NCBI GenBank assembly: GCA_015478665.1
Contig: JADMII010000014.1
Location: 1-64,000 of the forward strand
Direction of reading: 5' to 3'
DNA from: Dehalococcoidia bacterium
GTDB lineage: Bacteria; Chloroflexota; Dehalococcoidia; DSTF01; JACRBR01
DNA: 64,000 nt
Shown: piece after piece, positions 9,043 through 18,292 of the stretch
Layout: each line of letters starts with the position of its first letter
How positions within the stretch are numbered: the first letter of the stretch is position 1
The notes under the pieces: generated by a model
The model's database searches: none
The model's input: the letters and a program-made list of their open reading frames with translations, nothing else
Told to the model about the DNA's origin: nothing
Translations under genes and position numbers: made by a program

Positions 9043-9792
9043 ATGCGGATCGCGGTGGCGCTGACGCCGGGGTTGATGCGCGAGCCGGCGGAACACGCCG
9101 TGGCGGTGGTCGACGTGCTACGCGCGTCGACGTCGCTGGTCGCGATGTTCGACCAGGGGTTGCTGCGGGCGATCGTGGCGGGGACGCTGCGCGACGCCCG
9201 GTCGCTGGCCGTCCAGAACTTCTCGCTCTTGTGCGGAGAGGTGGAAGCGCGGCCGCCGCGCGGGTTCGACCATGGGAACTCGCCCGCGGAGTTCGCGTCG
9301 CTGTCGCTCAAGGGGCGCTCGGCCGTGCTGTTCACGACGAATGGCACGCGGGCGCTGCGCAGCGCCCGCGCGGCGCCGCTGGTGGTTGCGGCGGCGCTGG
9401 TGAACCGGCGTGCGGCATCGTGCCGGCTGCTCGCCGAGGCGGCGCGTCGGAAGCTCGATATCGCGGTGGTGTGCGCGGGCAGCGACGGCGGGCAGGCGTT
9501 CAGCCTCGAGGACAGCATCGCCGCCGGGGCGATCGTCGAGGCGGTACACGAGGCGGACGAGACGGTGATGCTCGGCGACTCGGCGTGGGCGGTGTATCAC
9601 CTCTGGCGCTGGTATCGCGGCGACGCGATGCGCGCCTTCCGCGAGTCGGCGCACGGCCGCGCGCTGCTGGCGCTGGGCTTCGGGCAGGATCTGCGCTTCG
9701 CCGCGCGGCTCGATGCATCGCCATGCGTGCCCGTGCTCGAGCGCGACGGCCAGACGCTGCGCGCGCGCCGCGCGCGCGCCGATGCTCGATAG
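9043..9792 (+). CDS. comB: 2-phosphosulfolactate phosphatase family protein
   Basis: 249 aa. ComB hydrolyses 2-phosphosulfolactate to sulfolactate in the coenzyme M route. Diagnostic blocks are present in order: AVVDVLRASTS, the GFDHGNSPAEF motif (usual GxDxGNSP), FTTNGTRAL, and VVCAGSDGGQAFSLEDSIAAGAIV. All family acidic residues that I know for Mg2+ binding appear retained. Many bacteria carry comB without the rest of the CoM pathway, and no comA, comC or comD is nearby, so the physiological substrate is uncertain. The start is supported by the TAGGCT box upstream. Confidence 0.85.
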   Translation: MRIAVALTPGLMREPAEHAVAVVDVLRASTSLVAMFDQGLLRAIVAGTLRDARSLAVQNFSLLCGEVEARPPRGFDHGNSPAEFASLSLKGRSAVLFTTNGTRALRSARAAPLVVAAALVNRRAASCRLLAEAARRKLDIAVVCAGSDGGQAFSLEDSIAAGAIVEAVHEADETVMLGDSAWAVYHLWRWYRGDAMRAFRESAHGRALLALGFGQDLRFAARLDASPCVPVLERDGQTLRARRARADAR

Positions 9793-9888
9793 ACCATTCG
9801 CCGTCACCGGTTCTCATGCCGGTTCTCGGCTCTCGTTCCCTTTTCCTCTTCACCAGCGCCCGGACGCGTTCCCCCGCCGCCAAGCCCG

Positions 9889-9894
9889 TACAAT
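9889..9894 (+). promoter_or_regulatory. -10 box upstream of the GAPDH gene
   Basis: TACAAT flanked by CCCG and GCGGG, about 36 bases before the GAPDH ATG. No clear -35 hexamer is seen 17 bases upstream. Confidence 0.4.
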
Positions 9895-9930
9895 GCGGGT
9901 ACGAGAGCTGCGAGATGAAAGGATGGCATC

Positions 9931-10947
9931 ATGCCCACGCGCATCGGCATCAACGGCTTCGGACGCATCGGCCGCCAGGTCCTGAAGGCGATCAAGGAAC
10001 GGCACCCGGGCGAGGTCGAGGTGGTGGCGATCAACGACCTCGTCGACAACAAGACGAACGCACACCTGCTGAAGTACGACTCGAACTACGGCCGCTACCC
10101 GGGCACGGTCGAGGTCGGCGAGGGCGGGCTGATCGTCGACGGCAAGCCGATCAGCGTCTTCGCCGAGCGCGAGCCGGGGAAGATCCCGTGGGGCAAGGCG
10201 GACGTCGACTTGGTCGTCGAGTCGACAGGCTTCTTCACCGACGCCAACGAGGCACGGGCGCACATCCACGACGGCGTCAAGAAGGTGATCATCTCTGCGC
10301 CGGCGAAGAACGAGGACGTGACGCTGGTGCTGGGAGTGAACGCCGAGAAGTACGACGCAGCGAAGCACCACGTCGTCTCCAACGCCTCCTGCACCACGAA
10401 CGGCCTGGCGCCGACGGTGAAGGTGCTGCTCGACGAGTTCGGCATCGTCAAGGGGCAGATGACGACGATCCACTCCTACACCAACTCACAGCGGCTGCTC
10501 GACATGCAGTCGAAGGACCTGCGCGAGGCGCGGGCGGCGGCGCTGAACATCGTGCCCACGTCGACCGGCGCCGCGCGCGCGCTGAAGCTGGTGATCCCGG
10601 AGATCGAGGGGAAGATGGACGGCGTCTCGTACCGGGTGCCGACGCCGACGGTGTCGATCGTCGAGGTCGTGTGCCTGGTGGAGAAGAAGACGAGCGTCGA
10701 CGAGGTGAACGCAGCGCTGCGGAAGCGGGCGGAGGGCGCGATGAAGGGCATCCTGGCGGTGACCGACGAGCCACTCGTCTCGATGGACCTGAAGGGCGAC
10801 CCGCACTCCTCGACGGTCGACGCGCTGACGACGAACGTCGTCGCCGGCGACCTCGTGAAAGTGGCGTCGTGGTACGACAACGAGTGGGGCTACTCGTGCC
10901 GGACGGCCGACCTCTGCGCCTTCGTCGCAGGGAAGGGCCTCTCGTAG
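9931..10947 (+). CDS. gap: glyceraldehyde-3-phosphate dehydrogenase, type I
   Basis: 338 aa. Glycolytic/gluconeogenic oxidation of glyceraldehyde-3-phosphate to 1,3-bisphosphoglycerate with NAD(P)+. The N-terminal Rossmann motif is [11 protein letters not shown], and the active site is [12 protein letters not shown] with Cys154 as nucleophile. [12 protein letters not shown] carries the catalytic-His region, TSTGAARAL the phosphate site, and [11 protein letters not shown] the C-terminus. An Asp after the second Rossmann strand (VVAINDLVD) suggests preference for NAD. A clear AAGGATGG ribosome-binding site lies before the ATG. The gene is monocistronic; the csoR promoter begins about 70 bases downstream. 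Confidence 0.97.
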   Translation: MPTRIGINGFGRIGRQVLKAIKERHPGEVEVVAINDLVDNKTNAHLLKYDSNYGRYPGTVEVGEGGLIVDGKPISVFAEREPGKIPWGKADVDLVVESTGFFTDANEARAHIHDGVKKVIISAPAKNEDVTLVLGVNAEKYDAAKHHVVSNASCTTNGLAPTVKVLLDEFGIVKGQMTTIHSYTNSQRLLDMQSKDLREARAAALNIVPTSTGAARALKLVIPEIEGKMDGVSYRVPTPTVSIVEVVCLVEKKTSVDEVNAALRKRAEGAMKGILAVTDEPLVSMDLKGDPHSSTVDALTTNVVAGDLVKVASWYDNEWGYSCRTADLCAFVAGKGLS

Positions 10948-11017
10948 CGTCGCCGCCGGTCGTCGGTGGTGAACGCGAGTCCGTTTCTCTGGCGGCACCC
11001 CGACGCGCCGCTGCCGC

Positions 11018-11071
11018 TTGACACACCGGCACCGCCGGCGGTACAGTGGGGCGCACCCCCACCCGGGGGGT
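11018..11071 (+). promoter_or_regulatory. csoR promoter with GC-rich CsoR-type operator
   Basis: -35 TTGACA (11018-11023), 18-base spacer, -10 TACAGT (11042-11047). An inverted repeat ACCCCC-acc-c-GGGGGGT (11055-11071) sits at the start of the transcript. CsoR operators are GC-rich pseudo-palindromes of this type overlapping the promoter, so autoregulation and copper induction of csoR-copZ-copA are inferred. Confidence 0.7.
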
Positions 11072-11084
11072 ATGGGAGAAGCAG

Positions 11085-11351
11085 ATGAGAGACGACACGA
11101 AAGCCGACGTCCTCAAGCGCATCAACTTCATCGAGGGGCACCTCGCCGGCATTCGCCGCATGGTCGAGGCCGAGAAGTACTGCGTCGACGTGCTGAAGCA
11201 GACCTACGCCGTGCGCCGCGCCATCGAGAAGATGGAGGCGTTGATGCTCGAAGGCCACCTCCGCACCTGCGTCGTCGAGGGCATCCGCGACGGCCGCGAT
11301 GATGCCGTGGTGTCCGAGCTCAGCGAGCTGTACGAGATGGCGGGGCGGTAG
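11085..11351 (+). CDS. csoR: copper-sensing transcriptional repressor CsoR
   Basis: 88 aa, all-helical DUF156 repressor. RINFIEGHLAGIRRMVE is the family's DNA-contacting first helix. The Cu(I) ligands fit the Cys-His-Cys pattern: Cys in EKYCVDVL, then His and Cys in LEGHLRTCV. Without copper it represses its own operon; Cu(I) binding releases DNA. The ATG at 11085 is preferred over an upstream in-frame start (11046) because GGGAG lies before it and the upstream start falls inside the promoter/operator. Downstream are copZ and copA, so this is a copper-export operon. The 185 bases to copZ contain no other gene. Confidence 0.92.
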   Translation: MRDDTKADVLKRINFIEGHLAGIRRMVEAEKYCVDVLKQTYAVRRAIEKMEALMLEGHLRTCVVEGIRDGRDDAVVSELSELYEMAGR

Positions 11352-11536
11352 GCGCGGGACCTCGATCGTGGTCATTGGCGGCGCGGTCCGGCGGCGGTCG
11401 TGGCGCGGATGGTGCGATCTGACAGTTGGATGTTCGATGTGGAAGATGCTGGAGGCCGTCGCGTTCCGTGCGATGGTCGCCGGCTGCGGGCATCGGGGTA
11501 AGCGAGTCTGGGCGTAGAGCTCAAGGAGGATCGACG

Positions 11537-11746
11537 ATGGCACAGACATTGGTGTTCGATGTGAAGGGGATGACGTGCGACAACTGCGTGCATCACGTGA
11601 CGGAGGCGGCGCAGGCCGTCCCGGGCGTCACATCAGCGAAGGTCGACCTGGCGACGAACACGGCCGAGATCCAGGGCGAGTTCCAGGCCGGGCAGGTGGT
11701 CGCGGCGCTCCAGGAAGAAGGCTACGAGGCGGCGGTCCGGTCGTAA
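11537..11746 (+). CDS. copZ: copper chaperone CopZ (HMA domain)
   Basis: 69 aa, a single ferredoxin-like heavy-metal-associated domain. GMTCDNCVHHV carries the CxxC Cu(I) site, and the C-terminal EEGYEA matches the HMA loop after the last strand. It would carry Cu(I) in the cytoplasm to the N-terminal HMA domain of the adjacent CopA. The strong AAGGAGG eight bases before this ATG decides the start over a longer open frame. Confidence 0.93.
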   Translation: MAQTLVFDVKGMTCDNCVHHVTEAAQAVPGVTSAKVDLATNTAEIQGEFQAGQVVAALQEEGYEAAVRS

Positions 11747-11820
11747 CCTCGGCCCGCTGGCCGGGCGCGGCGGCGATTGCCCTCGAGCTGACGCCCGGCG
11801 GCGACCCGATCGCCTGATCG

Positions 11821-11848
11821 CCCTTCCTCGCGGGAGAGGGACGGGGTG
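11821..11848. repeat. dispersed palindromic repeat, copy 3 (inverted orientation)
   Basis: CCCTTCCTCGCGGGAGAGGG followed by ACGGGGTGA, the reverse-complement orientation of the family. It lies between copZ and copA and would fold in the operon transcript. Confidence 0.5.
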
Positions 11849-11932
11849 ACGCACGGTTACCCCTTCCCCGACCCATGCCGACTGCGGCGGCGAGGAGAGC
11901 CCGCTCGCGAAGCCATGTTCAAGGCAGGTGAG

Positions 11933-14314
11933 ATGACGATGACGACAGCGACGGAGATCCCACAACCGAACAAGAAGGCGGCGGCGCGGACGCAGAGCAT
12001 CACGCTCGACATCACGGGCATGACCTGCGCTTCCTGCGTGCGGCGCGTCGAGCGGGCGCTGAGCAAGGTGGACGGCGTCGAGAGCGCGAACGTCAACTTC
12101 GCCGCAGAGACGGCGCTGGTGACGGCGGAGCGCGGCCTCGCGCCGGAGCAGCTCGTCGCGGCCGTGCAGAAGGCCGGCTACGCGGCGAAAGAATCGACGC
12201 CGGACGGCGACCGCGGCGGCGAGCGCGCGGTGCACGCCCGCCGCACGCTCGGGCTCGTGATCTTCGGCGCCGTGCTGGCGATCCCGACGGTGATCCTGGC
12301 GATGGCGATGGACATCGCCGGACTGACGATCGCCGGCAACGCCCGGCTGCACGGATGGATCGTGCTGGCGCTGGCGACGCCGATCCAGGTCGTGCTGGGC
12401 TGGCGCTACTACCGTGGCAGCTACGCTTCGTTGCGGCACCTCAACCCCAACATGGACGTGCTGATCGCGCTGGGCACATCGGCGGCCTACGGCTTCGGCG
12501 TCTGGGTGGTGGTCGCCCAGCAGCCGTACCAGATGTTCTTCGATGTCTCGGCGGCGGTGCTCGTCTTCATCACGATGGGCAAGTACTTCGAGGAGCGCTC
12601 GAAGGGCGCCGCATCATCGGCGATCCGCGCGCTGCTCGGCCTCTCGGCGAAGTCGGCGCGCGTCCTGCGCAACGGCCAGGAGGTCGAAGTGCCGACGGAC
12701 CAGATCGTCGTCGGCGATGTCTTCATCGTCCGGCCGGGCGAGAAGGTGGCGGTTGACGGCGTCGTGCGCGACGGCCACAGCGCGCTCGACGAAGCGATGA
12801 TCACGGGCGAGTCGCTGCCGGTCGAGAAGCGCGGCGGCGACAGCGTGATCGGCGGCACCGTGAACCAGGACGGCGTCCTCCGCATCGAAGCAACGGCCGT
12901 CGGCGCCGCGACGACGCTCGCCCGCATGGCGAAGATGGTCGAGGAGGCGCAGGGGTCGAAGGCGCCGATCCAAAAGCTGGTGGACCAGGTCGCGGCGGTT
13001 TTCGTGCCGGTCGTCATCGTCATCGCCGTCTCGGTCGCGCTGCTCTGGGGTCTGGTCGGCGGCGACTGGATGCTGGCGCTGACGGCGGCGGTCGCCGTGC
13101 TCGTCATCGCCTGCCCGTGCGCGCTGGGTCTGGCGACGCCGACGGCGATCATGGTCGGCACCGGCATCGGCGCCGAGCGTGGCGTGCTGATCAAGAACGC
13201 CGAGGTGCTGGAGCGCACGCGGACGCTCGACGTCATTGTGCTGGACAAGACCGGCACGCTGACGGAGGGCCGGCCGCAGGTGACCGACGTCGTGCCGACG
13301 GGGCTGATGCCTGAAGCGGCGCTGCTGACGCTGGTCGCGGCGGCCGAGCAGGACAGCGAGCACCCGCTGAGCCGGGCGATCGTCGACGCGGCGGTGGACG
13401 CTGGCTACGAGCTGCCGGCGGCGTCGGACTTCGCGTCGCTGACGGGCCGCGGCATCATCGCCACGGTCGAGGGCCGGGCGGTGGTCGCCGGCAACCGGGC
13501 GCTGGTCGACGAACGGCAGATCGCCGTCGACGACGCCACCGCCGCCGAGCTGGCGCGCCTCGAGACGGCTGGCCGGACGGTGATCCTGGTGGCGGTCGAC
13601 GGCCGCATCGAGGGCGTGGTCGGCATCGCCGACGAAGTGAAGAAGACGGCGGCGCGCGCCGTCTCCGCGCTGCACCAGCTTGGCCTGCGCGTCGTGATGC
13701 TGACCGGCGACAACGAGCGCGCCGCTGCCCGCGTGGCGGAGGCCGTCGGCGTGCGCGAGTGGCAGGCGACGGCGCGGCCGGAGGACAAGCTGGCGCTCGT
13801 ACGGCGGCTGCAGGGCGAAGGCCTGTCGGTGGCGATGGCCGGCGACGGCATCAACGACGCGCCGGCGCTCGCCCAGGCGGACATCGGCATCGCCATGAGC
13901 ACGGGCACGGACGTCGCGATCGAGGCGGGCGACATCACGCTGCTGCACGGCGACATCTCAAAGGTCGCCGAGGCGATCGCGCTCAGCCGCAGCACGCTGG
14001 CGACGATCAAGCAGAACCTGATGTGGGCCTTTGGCTACAACGTCATCGCCATCCCGATCGCCGCGCTCGGGCTGTTGAACCCGATCATCGCCGGCGCGGC
14101 GATGGCCTTCAGCTCCGTCTCGGTGATGACGAACAGTCTGCGGCTGCAGACGAAGGCGCGGGAGATCGCCCAGCGGAGCGGCAACGACTACGGCGCGCCG
14201 GGCAGGAACTTCCTGGCGCAGAACGCCGGGCCGGCGCTGGCGATGGTGTTCGCGGCCGTCGTGCTGCTCGTGCCGCTGATCGTCTTTACCAGCATCGACC
14301 GCGGCTGGTTGTAG
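11933..14314 (+). CDS. copA: Cu(I)-exporting P1B-type ATPase CopA
   Basis: 793 aa from the ATG that follows AAGGCAGGTG. Domain order: an N-terminal HMA domain with GMTCASC (Cys32, Cys35), paired transmembrane helices, actuator domain TGES, the ion-translocating CPC (394-396), the phosphorylated Asp438 in DKTGTLT, the nucleotide-binding domain with [10 protein letters not shown] (the HP motif), the hinge GDGIND (about 637) and two final membrane helices with NxxMxxxS. CPC plus HMA indicates monovalent copper (or silver) export. It is the effector of the csoR-copZ-copA operon. Confidence 0.96.
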   Translation: MTMTTATEIPQPNKKAAARTQSITLDITGMTCASCVRRVERALSKVDGVESANVNFAAETALVTAERGLAPEQLVAAVQKAGYAAKESTPDGDRGGERAVHARRTLGLVIFGAVLAIPTVILAMAMDIAGLTIAGNARLHGWIVLALATPIQVVLGWRYYRGSYASLRHLNPNMDVLIALGTSAAYGFGVWVVVAQQPYQMFFDVSAAVLVFITMGKYFEERSKGAASSAIRALLGLSAKSARVLRNGQEVEVPTDQIVVGDVFIVRPGEKVAVDGVVRDGHSALDEAMITGESLPVEKRGGDSVIGGTVNQDGVLRIEATAVGAATTLARMAKMVEEAQGSKAPIQKLVDQVAAVFVPVVIVIAVSVALLWGLVGGDWMLALTAAVAVLVIACPCALGLATPTAIMVGTGIGAERGVLIKNAEVLERTRTLDVIVLDKTGTLTEGRPQVTDVVPTGLMPEAALLTLVAAAEQDSEHPLSRAIVDAAVDAGYELPAASDFASLTGRGIIATVEGRAVVAGNRALVDERQIAVDDATAAELARLETAGRTVILVAVDGRIEGVVGIADEVKKTAARAVSALHQLGLRVVMLTGDNERAAARVAEAVGVREWQATARPEDKLALVRRLQGEGLSVAMAGDGINDAPALAQADIGIAMSTGTDVAIEAGDITLLHGDISKVAEAIALSRSTLATIKQNLMWAFGYNVIAIPIAALGLLNPIIAGAAMAFSSVSVMTNSLRLQTKAREIAQRSGNDYGAPGRNFLAQNAGPALAMVFAAVVLLVPLIVFTSIDRGWL

Positions 14315-14322
14315 CACCGATG

Positions 14323-14389
14323 CACGCCGGCCGCCTGCCCCTGCGTATCCGCGGATCTTCGTCCTGGACGCCGGCCGCCTGCCGCTGCC
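14323..14389. repeat. short direct repeat after copA
   Basis: The 20-base unit ACGCCGGCCGCCTGCCsCTG occurs at 14324-14343 and 14369-14388, 45 bases apart, in the space between copA and the convergent ATPase gene. No coding function is seen. Confidence 0.6.
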
Positions 14390-14451
14390 AGGGAGAGGGT
14401 CGGCTCCGTCGTCTGCGACGGGTGGGACACAGGTCCTGATCGACGCGGTTT

Positions 14452-15276
14452 CTACGCCATCCGGCCCGTGGCGCGCGCCCGGAAGGCATCGACGCGCGCC
14501 TGCACATCGGCGATGTCTGTGACGCCGTCCGCGAGCAGGCCTTCGAGGAACTGCTGCCGCGCGGCGAGCGCTTCGAGGAATCCGTCGGTCGTCATCGCGA
14601 GGCGGCGCGCGATGGCGTCGATCTCGGCCGGCGTCGTCAGCACGGCGTAGCTGTCGTCTCCGGGGTTCCAGCGGGCGATGGAGTGCCGGTCGTAGGAGGC
14701 GCCGAGCGGCTCGAGGACGGCGACCTCGCTGACGCGTCGCACGCGCCTGCCGCCGGCTGATCCGACAAACATCGGCACGACGAAGGCGAGATGCCCGATG
14801 TGGCGCGGGTCGACGTCGTTCTCCTCGACGAGCTGGCGGATCACGTCGTCGACCGTGTCGGCGTGCATCGTCGAGGCCAGAGCGTAGCCGTCGGCGAGGA
14901 GCTCGAAGGCGCGCTGGACGTATGGCCCCCAGGAGTAGACCGGGAGGTGGTCGCTGATCTCGTTGATCAGCAGGTAGACCGGCGCGTCGCCGGCTCTCGG
15001 CGGCAGCGCGAAGGTCTCGCCCCAGCCGCGGGTGAAGTAGACGGAAGCATCATCGCGCGCGAACGCGAGCAGCGCCGTAAGGACCGTCGTCTTGCCGGCG
15101 CCCGGCGGGTCGGCCGCGAGGATGATCGAGGCGCCGCGCTCGACGGCGAGCCAGAGGATGGCGGCGACGCGCGGCGGCATCGTGCCGGCGGCGACGATCT
15201 GGGTGATCGAGAGCGCCTGCGGCTGGTTGTATCCGTGCCAGCCCCACCAGCTCTCGGGTTGATTCAGCGCTCTCAC
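14452..15276 (-). CDS. VirB11/type IV pilus-like ATPase, orphan
   Basis: 274 aa. The Walker A motif is ADPPGAGKTT (about 55-64). NEISDHLPVY fits the acidic Walker B/Asp-box area, and STMHADTVDDVI resembles the conserved His-box of secretion ATPases of the VirB11/PilT class. No partner secretion or pilus genes are adjacent, so a type II/IV secretion role is only inferred. Two GTG codons are possible starts. The second (used here) lies exactly six bases after TATCAT (15288-15283), the leaderless geometry seen elsewhere. There is no Shine-Dalgarno for either. Divergent from the alcohol dehydrogenase gene. Confidence 0.7.
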   Translation of the reverse strand: MRALNQPESWWGWHGYNQPQALSITQIVAAGTMPPRVAAILWLAVERGASIILAADPPGAGKTTVLTALLAFARDDASVYFTRGWGETFALPPRAGDAPVYLLINEISDHLPVYSWGPYVQRAFELLADGYALASTMHADTVDDVIRQLVEENDVDPRHIGHLAFVVPMFVGSAGGRRVRRVSEVAVLEPLGASYDRHSIARWNPGDDSYAVLTTPAEIDAIARRLAMTTDGFLEALAARQQFLEGLLADGVTDIADVQARVDAFRARATGRMA

Positions 15277-15387
15277 CCGCACATGATAGCGATGCCGACA
15301 GCGGCGGGCTGGCGGAGCAGCGGGCGTGCGGGCGGCGTTGGAGGTATGCGGCGGGCGGGTGCCGCTGTGATGCGCGACGGAGGCGTG

Positions 15388-16410
15388 ATGAAGGTGATGG
15401 CGCTGGCGGCGCCGGGCGCGTTCGAGCTGAAGACGATGGAGCAGCCGCAGCCGGGGCCGGGCGAGGCGCTCGTGCGCCTGCGCAGCGTCGGCGTCTGCGG
15501 CAGCGACCTGCACTTCTTTCGCGGTGAGTTTCCGCTGCCGCCCGGCCATGTGCTGGGGCACGAGTGCGCCGGCGAAGTGGAGGCGCTGGGCGAGGGAGTG
15601 ACGGGCTTCGCGCCGGGCGACCGCGTCGCGCTGGAATTGTTCGCGGTGTGCCTGACGTGCGCGCAGTGCCGTTCGGGGCAGTACCACCTCTGTCCGTCGC
15701 GGAAGGCGAACGGCCTGAACGTGCCCGGCGGCCTGCGTGAGTACATGGTCGTGCCGTCGTACGCGCTGTATCGCCTGCCGCCCGAGGTGGACTGCGAGCT
15801 CGGCGCCCTGTGCGAGCCGCTCGCGGTCTGCGTGCACGGTCTGCGGCTCGTCGAGCTCCGCTTCGGCGAGCGCGTGGCGGTGCTCGGCGCCGGCACGATC
15901 GGCCTGATGGCGCTCACGGCGGCGCGGGCGATGGGCGCGACCTGGGTCGGCGTGACGGCGCGGCACCCGCATCAGCGGGCGATGGCAGAGGCGCTCGGCG
16001 CCGACGCCGTCTTCGCCGCCGACGTCGACGGCGTGCAGCAGTTGACGCGCGCGGCGGCGGGCGCCGATGTCGTCGTCGAGACGGTCGGCGGCCAGGCGAG
16101 CACGCTGCAGGACGCGCTGACGGTCGTCGGACCGGGCGGCCGGATCAGCGTGCTGGGCGCGTTCACGCAGCCGGTGCAGATCCACCCGATCGTCTTCTTC
16201 CTGAAGGAAGCGCGGATCTTCGGCTCGAACTGCTACGGTCGGCCCGGCCGTCGCTCCGACTACGAGCTGGCGATCGAGATCATGCGTCGGAACGCCGCGG
16301 CGCTGCGTCCGCTGATCACGCATCATTTTCCACTCGACCGGGTGGAGGAGGCGTACCGGACGGCGGACGACAAGCGCTCCGGGGCGATCAAGGTGCACGT
16401 CGCGCTGTAA
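15388..16410 (+). CDS. zinc-dependent medium-chain dehydrogenase (sorbitol/threonine dehydrogenase-like)
   Basis: 340 aa. GVCGSDLHFF gives the catalytic-zinc Cys, GHECAG the His-Glu pair, and LTCAQCRSGQYHLC three of the four structural-zinc cysteines in the typical spacing. VAVLGAGTIGLMAL is the NAD(P)-binding Rossmann motif. It oxidises a secondary alcohol or polyol; which one cannot be read. GGAGG five bases before the ATG fixes the start. The next 270 bases (16411-16681) contain no gene that I can support. Confidence 0.88.
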   Translation: MKVMALAAPGAFELKTMEQPQPGPGEALVRLRSVGVCGSDLHFFRGEFPLPPGHVLGHECAGEVEALGEGVTGFAPGDRVALELFAVCLTCAQCRSGQYHLCPSRKANGLNVPGGLREYMVVPSYALYRLPPEVDCELGALCEPLAVCVHGLRLVELRFGERVAVLGAGTIGLMALTAARAMGATWVGVTARHPHQRAMAEALGADAVFAADVDGVQQLTRAAAGADVVVETVGGQASTLQDALTVVGPGGRISVLGAFTQPVQIHPIVFFLKEARIFGSNCYGRPGRRSDYELAIEIMRRNAAALRPLITHHFPLDRVEEAYRTADDKRSGAIKVHVAL

Positions 16411-16681
16411 CGGCCGCTGAGCCCACTCAGCAGCCCGTCCGGTGATGTCGCACCCGCGCCGGCCGGCGCGCGAAGGGCAGTGCAGGCGCCGGGCGCGTCA
16501 CCGGTATGCGGGAACCCGCGCCGGCGCGTGTGGCCGCCATATCGATGCGCCCAAGAGGACGGCGTGGGTAGGGCGTGCGAGACCGCGGCACCGGCACGAA
16601 GATCGATCGCCTCCAGGCCGGGCGCCGGCGCCGAGGCAGGCGCTTGCGGCGGACAGCGCATGGGCCGGTTTCGTCAGCCGC

Positions 16682-17881
16682 TCAGGGCACGTGCCGGCGC
16701 AACCAGAGGTCGACGACGCCGACGGCGAACGGCGTCGTGAAGGCGATGAGGGCGAGCGTCCGCACATCGGCCGCGGTCGGCGACTCGAGCGCATGATAGG
16801 CGCGGGCGCCGGCGATGGCGCCGAGCAGCATCGCCGGCACGCCGAGCAGGGCGTAGGCGCCGGCACCCCACCACGCGGCGACGAGCAGCGAGAAGATGGC
16901 CCCCGCCGCCGCCCACGACCACCGCTCGCGTCCCGTCAGGCGGCGCGTCCCGAGGTACGCGAGGGCCGCCGGCAGCAGCGGCACCGGCAGCCAGTTGCGC
17001 CGGTCGCCGGCGACGCCGAAGTAATCGGCGGTGCGATGGGCGCCCGATGTCGCGAAGAGCGTCGCCAGGGCGACGACGAGCAGGAAGACCCAACCGCCGC
17101 CGCTGAACCGGTGCGCCAGCGCCAGCGCGAAGCCGGCGGCGAACGCGGCGACCGGCAAGAACGCCGGGTTGGTGCGCGCGAGGTTCCAGTGCTCGGCGAT
17201 GCGGAAGGCGTGCTGTGCGGCGGGATCGCGCGCCAGCACCGGGATCGCCGCGACGCGAGCGATGAGATCCTTCGTGCCGTAGTTGTCGAGCGGCCCGAGC
17301 GGTGTCGTCGCCGTCAGGCTGAGCGCGAGCAGCGCCAGCAGGATGAGCGCCGGACGCGAAAGCGCGATCTGCGGCCGCAGGGCGAGGCGCGCGGCGACGA
17401 GGCCGAGCGTGGCCAGCATGATCCCCCAGCCGAGCATGGCGTGCGGTGTCGACCAGCCCGTCTCGTCGAGCCCGAACGTGGTGTGCCAGACGTCATCGAG
17501 CAGGCCGGCGACGCCGACGAGCAGGTAGCCGCCGCCGGTGAGCGCGAGCGGTGCCGGGACGCCGGGCGAGAAGACGCCGACGCGACGGCCGTGGTCGAAG
17601 CAGGCGCGCAGCGTCGGTGACCAGGCGATGCGCAGGAGGCTCAGGGCGGAGAGCGTGAAGGTAGCGTAGATGAAGAGGTGCGGCGGCGAGTAGAAGTCCT
17701 GGAAGGCATGCGTCGCGTGCCAGGCGCGGTCCCAGCCGATGCCGAGGCCGAAGGCGGCGAGGAAGAGCCAGAACGTCCACCAGAAGGCGCGGGCGGCGCG
17801 CCGAACGTCGCCCGCCTGCGCCGGCCGCTGCGGCGACGTGGGGCGGACGCGGGTAGCGCCGATCGCGGGGTTCATCGCCAT
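16682..17881 (-). CDS. multipass membrane protein with conserved His/Trp/Pro motifs
   Basis: 399 aa with about 10-11 hydrophobic helices. The N-terminal half carries regularly placed histidines at membrane edges: GWDRAWHATH, FYSPPHLFIY, DDVWHTTFG and WSTPHAMLG. Repeated xPPH/TPH and WH pairs look like a metal or heme coordination set, which is inference. I recognise the pattern as belonging to uncharacterised membrane proteins and cannot assign a function. TACGAT about 17 bases before the ATG could be the promoter -10. Confidence 0.7.
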   Translation of the reverse strand: MAMNPAIGATRVRPTSPQRPAQAGDVRRAARAFWWTFWLFLAAFGLGIGWDRAWHATHAFQDFYSPPHLFIYATFTLSALSLLRIAWSPTLRACFDHGRRVGVFSPGVPAPLALTGGGYLLVGVAGLLDDVWHTTFGLDETGWSTPHAMLGWGIMLATLGLVAARLALRPQIALSRPALILLALLALSLTATTPLGPLDNYGTKDLIARVAAIPVLARDPAAQHAFRIAEHWNLARTNPAFLPVAAFAAGFALALAHRFSGGGWVFLLVVALATLFATSGAHRTADYFGVAGDRRNWLPVPLLPAALAYLGTRRLTGRERWSWAAAGAIFSLLVAAWWGAGAYALLGVPAMLLGAIAGARAYHALESPTAADVRTLALIAFTTPFAVGVVDLWLRRHVP

Positions 17882-18292
17882 GGTCGTGTCGCCGCGTCAT
17901 CGTAGGGGCGGCGCTCCACGATCAGTATCGGGCCGCGGCGGCAGCGGCGGTAGGCAGGCGCCAGAGGGAGGAGACATAGGCGGCGGACAGGAAACCCGCC
18001 GTGTGCGAGCGATGCCCGGTACTGGTCGATGTCGCCCGTCCCCCGTCGCGCCATGCGTCAGCGGCTGACGGCTCACGGCGGCGCGGCATGCTGAAGGTGG
18101 CCTGTCTCCAGGCGAGCAGCTTGTTGAGGCCTGGCCCGCGAACCGGAGAAACCTGCCAGTGAACGCGGACCCAGCGGATCCGGCGATCAACGCACGGCGG
18201 TGGACGCAGGCTGAGCCGATACGTTCGTCGCCACGCCTCGTGTTCCCGGGACTGCGGACGGCGATCTGCGGGTTCGCGGCCGGCGGCCGATC
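17882..18292. other. gene-free stretch between membrane protein and sucC
   Basis: About 410 bases. It contains several GC-rich inverted repeats, such as CCAGGC/GCCTGG around 18117-18143, but no open frame, RNA or promoter I can support. It is the 3' flank of sucC, where sucD would be expected and is absent. Confidence 0.4.

Noticed and set aside
14791-15387. N-terminal extension of the alcohol dehydrogenase open frame
   Set aside because: Antisense to the ATPase gene. The dehydrogenase fold begins at 15388 directly after GGAGG.
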